Assembly (NCBI GenBank): GCA_026398575.1
Contig: JAPLSP010000269.1
Location: 1 to 16,196 of the forward strand
From: Candidatus Sumerlaeota bacterium
GTDB taxonomy: Bacteria > Sumerlaeota > Sumerlaeia > JADFCT01
Direction of reading: 5' to 3'
DNA: 16,196 nt
Translations under genes and position numbers: made by a program
Shown here: positions 13,359 to 16,196 of the stretch, one piece after another
How the letters are laid out: each line of letters starts with the position of its first letter
Position numbering within the stretch: position 1 is the first letter of the stretch
The notes under the pieces: model-generated
The model's database searches: none
Seen by the model: only the letters and a program-made list of their open reading frames with translations
Told to the model about the DNA's origin: nothing

Positions 13359-15171
13359 GCGCGACGCGCACGAGACGGGATATTCCAGCAGGCTGCTCCT
13401 GGCGGGGCTGTTCCTAACGGCGGGATATTTTATCATCGCTTCAGCGAACGCTTTCTTTATCGAGCCGAATCTCACGTACTTCGACGCGCCCGGCCGCCCG
13501 GCTTTGGGCGAAATGCCGGATTCGGCGATCCGCTATTTCTTCAAGAGCGATCTGTCGCTCATGGTCTGGCAGATGGCATTGCTGTTTCCGGCGGCGTTAT
13601 GCTTCGCGTTTGGATTGGCGTTGCGCATCGGGCGGGAGCGGACGGAAGATTTGGCTACCCGCTTGCGCGCGGTTTCACCCGCCTTCGCGCTGGCGTTCTC
13701 CGCGCTTTTCATCCTGGCTTTCCTCGCGTTTTGGTCGGGCGTGATTTATCAGGGGCAGCCGCTGTATGATGACGAGGGCGCGTTTGTTTTTCAGGCGCGC
13801 GTTCTCCTCGCGGAGCGATGGTATGCCGCGCCGCCTCCCGTCCCTGCTTGCTTTGAGAATCAATTCATGATTCTTCGCGATGGCGTTTGGACGGGGCTTT
13901 ATACGCTGGGGCAGCCGCTGCTGATCGCCCTGGGATTGATGGTGGGCGTGGCGCGGCTCGTGCCTTTTCTGCTCTGCGCGCTCACGCCGGCGCTCATCTA
14001 TCTCATCGGCAAAGAACAATACGACCGGCGGACGGGATTGCTGGCGGCGGCGTTTCTGACGGTCTCGCCATTTTTTCTCTTCACCGGCGCCACGCTGATG
14101 AATCATGGAACGCTGCTCTTTTTCCTGGCCTTGTTTACGTGGGCGTATCTCAAAACCGGGCCTGGCGCAGGATGGGTATATCCCCTCGCGGCGGGTCTGG
14201 CGTTGGGATTCGCATTCAATATTCGCCCGCAGGACACGGTGGGCTATGGCGCGCCGTTCGCGATCTGGAGCCTTATTCGCATCTTTCATTCGCCGCAGCG
14301 CGGTTCCATGTTCGCAAAACAGGCCGCGATAGGTGTTTCGTTCTCCGTCCTATTATTGTTTGCGCTCTATTACAATAAGCAGATAACCGGCAGTTACAGC
14401 CAATTCCCGTTCCAGTTCTATGATCCATCGCAGCGCCTCGGCTTCGGAAGCGTCGGCGACTACATCCACACACCGCTCAAAGGCGCGGAAAATTTCCTGG
14501 TCTCATTGTTGAGCATGAATCTTTGGCTCTATGGCTGGCCGTTTTCGCTGATCTTCGCCGGCGCGCTGATTCTTGCCTTTCGCCACGAAAAGCCCGACCG
14601 CATTCATTATGCCTCCGCCGCCGGAGTCTGCCTGGTCTATTGGCTCTACTACATTCCCGCCGTGCCGGAAACCGGACCGCGCTACTGGTTCGCGCTGCTG
14701 ATCCCAGTGACGTTGCTCAGCGCCCGTGGCGCTCTCGGTTTGCATCGTCTGGCCGCGCGCTTATGGAGCAAACCGGAAGGAATGGCGGGCTCGGCGTTGG
14801 TTCCCGCTTTCATCGCGATTTCCATATTGCTGTCGGCGCTGACGTTCGGCATGACCCATGCGCTGCACTACCAGGATTTGACGGACAAGATCGCATGGCC
14901 ATATCGTGCGGTGGAAAAAGCTGGGATTCACAATGCCATCGTTGCCATTCAATCGCGCCCGAGAGCCGGATGGATCATCGGGCGGCGCAATCCCAAGCCG
15001 GATTTGACGGATGACGTGATTTATGTGAGCGTGCCTTCAGTCATGAACGCGCCTTCGCTTGACGCGGTGAAGGAATTGCGCCGCCATTTTCTGGCGCGAA
15101 AGGCGTATGTCCTTAGCTATGATGATAAGGCGCCCGGCGGACGCATTTCACTTGCGCCGCTCGAAGAGTGA
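13348..15171 (+). CDS. GT39-family membrane glycosyltransferase 2
   Basis: 607 residues and multispanning. The first outer loop has PLYDDEGAFVFQARVL with the Asp141-Asp142-Glu143 acidic cluster typical of GT39 (PMT/ArnT-like) enzymes, followed by FMILRDGVW, YTLGQPLLIALG and YDRRTGLLAAAFLTVSPFF, a run of motifs conserved in this family. The C-terminal tail after the last helices is a short soluble domain. ATG 13348 lies inside the last codons of GT 1 (11-base overlap), with GGGAG 12 bases upstream, so translation is likely coupled. It transfers a sugar from a lipid-linked donor outside the inner membrane by family analogy; its acceptor cannot be read. No insertions like those in GT 1 were noticed. 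The stop is 12 bases from the convergent ferredoxin end. Confidence 0.86.
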   Translation: MAYKRDAHETGYSSRLLLAGLFLTAGYFIIASANAFFIEPNLTYFDAPGRPALGEMPDSAIRYFFKSDLSLMVWQMALLFPAALCFAFGLALRIGRERTEDLATRLRAVSPAFALAFSALFILAFLAFWSGVIYQGQPLYDDEGAFVFQARVLLAERWYAAPPPVPACFENQFMILRDGVWTGLYTLGQPLLIALGLMVGVARLVPFLLCALTPALIYLIGKEQYDRRTGLLAAAFLTVSPFFLFTGATLMNHGTLLFFLALFTWAYLKTGPGAGWVYPLAAGLALGFAFNIRPQDTVGYGAPFAIWSLIRIFHSPQRGSMFAKQAAIGVSFSVLLLFALYYNKQITGSYSQFPFQFYDPSQRLGFGSVGDYIHTPLKGAENFLVSLLSMNLWLYGWPFSLIFAGALILAFRHEKPDRIHYASAAGVCLVYWLYYIPAVPETGPRYWFALLIPVTLLSARGALGLHRLAARLWSKPEGMAGSALVPAFIAISILLSALTFGMTHALHYQDLTDKIAWPYRAVEKAGIHNAIVAIQSRPRAGWIIGRRNPKPDLTDDVIYVSVPSVMNAPSLDAVKELRRHFLARKAYVLSYDDKAPGGRISLAPLEE

Positions 15172-15183
15172 CTGCGCCGCCGT

Positions 15184-15381
15184 TTAATATTTCTCGAGGA
15201 TGATGGCTTCAACCGGGCACTGCTCATGCGCGGCCTCACACAGCGTTTCATCATTGACGGGTACCGTTTTCGCCTTCACGCGGACGCAACGTTCTCGCAC
15301 ATTCTCCTCAAAGACCGCGGGGCACAGGTCAATGCAAAGATGGCAATTGGTGCATAAATCCTCGTCCAGAATCGCTTTCAT
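15184..15381 (-). CDS. Small single-cluster [4Fe-4S] ferredoxin
   Basis: 65 residues, the usual size of a Thermotoga/Desulfovibrio-type ferredoxin. Ligands by family analogy are Cys10, Cys13, Cys16 (CTNCHLC) and Cys55 in QCPVEAI. Cys20 and Cys48 occupy the places of the known disulfide pair, although Cys48 is 7 from Cys55 instead of the 8 of Thermotoga ferredoxin. There is one extra Cys (Cys32). It is a soluble electron carrier; its partner is not in the window. GGAGG 7 bases upstream and a strong promoter further up support the start. It converges on the GT39 operon with no terminator in the 12-base gap. Confidence 0.93.
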   Translation of the reverse strand: MKAILDEDLCTNCHLCIDLCPAVFEENVRERCVRVKAKTVPVNDETLCEAAHEQCPVEAIILEKY

Positions 15382-15388
15382 GTCTTCT

Positions 15389-15393
15389 CCTCC
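15389..15393 (-). promoter_or_regulatory. Strong ribosome binding site of the ferredoxin gene
   Basis: Read on the minus strand, GGGGAGGAG contains the core GGAGG 7 bases before ATG 15381, the best Shine-Dalgarno match in the window. Confidence 0.8.
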
Positions 15394-15456
15394 CCTCCAC
15401 CGGGAAATATTTCAAAGCGTTGGCGATCTTAGGCATCATCATTGATTGGTAGTATT

Positions 15457-15485
15457 ATTATATGCAATATTCGGGCAACTGACAA
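15457..15485 (-). promoter_or_regulatory. Consensus sigma70-type promoter of the ferredoxin gene
   Basis: On the minus strand, TTGTCA (15480-15485) and a perfect TATAAT (15457-15462) are separated by exactly 17 bases. Transcription would start near 15450, giving a leader of about 70 bases. Confidence 0.75.
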
Positions 15486-15534
15486 ACAAAAATTTCAAAA
15501 AAAATACCTTTTGCGCCCGGCGGCGCCGCTGATT

Positions 15535-16196
15535 ATGCCAGACAATGCTTTTGCGCAGATGAAAACGGGGCGGGGCGTTATTTTCGAGCCGGCGTGGCTC
15601 GCGCGGCAATGCAAGCGCGTCAAGCCGGGCGACACCGGCGCCGCGCGCGTCTTGCTTCGCGACGACTTTCCCTGCCGGCTTCGTATCATCGCCTTCGAGG
15701 CGCCGGCCAAGGGCGTTTTCGCAATCCGTTGGATGGATTGCATTCCCGCCAACGCCGCCGCCATGGTCTTGGAAAACGAATCGAACTGGAGCGAAACGGG
15801 ACGCGGGCAGATCATTGTGGATGGCGGAGCGTTGGCGGTCGCCGACGAAGCGCTCGCGGTCAAAATCCTGGCCGAGCGGCTCAAAGCAGACGCAATGGGC
15901 GGCGCCATTGCGCAAACGCCGGCGCTGTCATCCGGGCAATATGAAATCACAGTCCTGCGGCGCAAGCACGAGCTGGAATTTGCTCTTCGATCTCGAAAAC
16001 TGGAGGATGCATCCGAGCGCGAAGTAGCCTGGGACGCGAGCCAATTCCAGCCGCAAGCACCCATTGCCCTCGAGATAAGCGATGAGTTAGACTTGCATGG
16101 CTTTGCGCCGCAGGAAGTCCGGGACATCGTGGAGGACTACTGCTTCCAAGCGGCGGCGACAGGCGTCCGCGAAGTCCGACTCGTCCACGGCAAAGG
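15535..16196 (+). CDS. Smr-domain protein, 3' partial
   Basis: Open from ATG 15535 to the window end, 220 codons plus two bases. The start is uncertain: ATG 15559 is also in frame and neither has a good ribosome site. The C-terminal part ELDLHGFAPQEVRDIV (from about 184) and LVHGK at the very end are the LDxHG and HGxG motifs of the small MutS-related (Smr) nuclease domain, which cuts branched DNA or RNA in other proteins. The first 180 residues contain GRGVIFEP, FAIRWMD and a RRKHELEFALRSRKL basic stretch; I recognise no domain there. It lacks the MutS ATPase motifs, so it is not MutS2. Divergent from the ferredoxin, with a 153-base A-rich gap. Role in DNA or RNA quality control is inferred. 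Confidence 0.82.
   Translation, partial: MPDNAFAQMKTGRGVIFEPAWLARQCKRVKPGDTGAARVLLRDDFPCRLRIIAFEAPAKGVFAIRWMDCIPANAAAMVLENESNWSETGRGQIIVDGGALAVADEALAVKILAERLKADAMGGAIAQTPALSSGQYEITVLRRKHELEFALRSRKLEDASEREVAWDASQFQPQAPIALEISDELDLHGFAPQEVRDIVEDYCFQAAATGVREVRLVHGK

Noticed and set aside
15495..16127. Minus-strand frame opposite the Smr gene
   Set aside because: The plus frame carries clear Smr motifs, while this one is Ser/Arg-rich with no domain.

Overview
The window comes from a fairly GC-rich bacterial chromosome. It carries large secreted proteins built from choice-of-anchor, BNR-4, LamG and Ig-like domains. It also has pilin-like genes of the 'IPNFLEAQTRSK' class with a 'YDPTNGTIS' C-terminal motif, and big GT39-type membrane glycosyltransferases. 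From memory, this mix is typical of environmental lineages such as Sumerlaeota/BRC1, Hydrogenedentota, Armatimonadota and the PVC group. I cannot fix the phylum from the sequence alone.

Layout. (1) 1-4917: the 3' part of a giant extracellular protein whose start lies left of the window. It holds two right-handed beta-helix modules, each ending in a 'PD(I/M)GAFE' choice-of-anchor Q motif, then an ASH-like domain and about six Ig-like domains. A GC hairpin follows the stop. (2) 5012-6360: two tandem prepilin-like genes. (3) 6516-9323: a secreted BNR-4 beta-propeller protein with ASH-like, LamG and Ig-like domains. A good sigma70-type promoter precedes it, lying between inverted arrays of a degenerate A/T-rich heptamer. 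(4) 9475-10799: a visibly more AT-rich accessory patch with an antitoxin-like small ORF, a VapB antitoxin, a 14-codon remnant of vapC, and a convergent DUF559-type nuclease. (5) 11013-15171: two overlapping genes for multispanning GT39-family transferases. The first carries two hydrophilic in-frame insertions, one of them a 9-nt tandem repeat. (6) 15184-16196: a small 4Fe-4S ferredoxin on the minus strand with a clear promoter and ribosome site, divergent from an Smr-domain protein cut by the window end.

How the genes may work together: regions 1-3 look like a surface or secretion neighbourhood, with two large exported proteins flanking prepilin-like subunits that would need a PilD-type peptidase encoded elsewhere. 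The BNR-4 protein has histidine spacing like that I recall for ulvan lyases, so a polysaccharide target is plausible. The GT pair probably modifies a cell-surface glycan or lipid using a polyprenyl-phosphate sugar donor. The toxin-antitoxin remnant shows recent decay. No RNA genes, insertion sequences or CRISPR arrays were seen, and no gene-free stretch exceeds about 300 bases.
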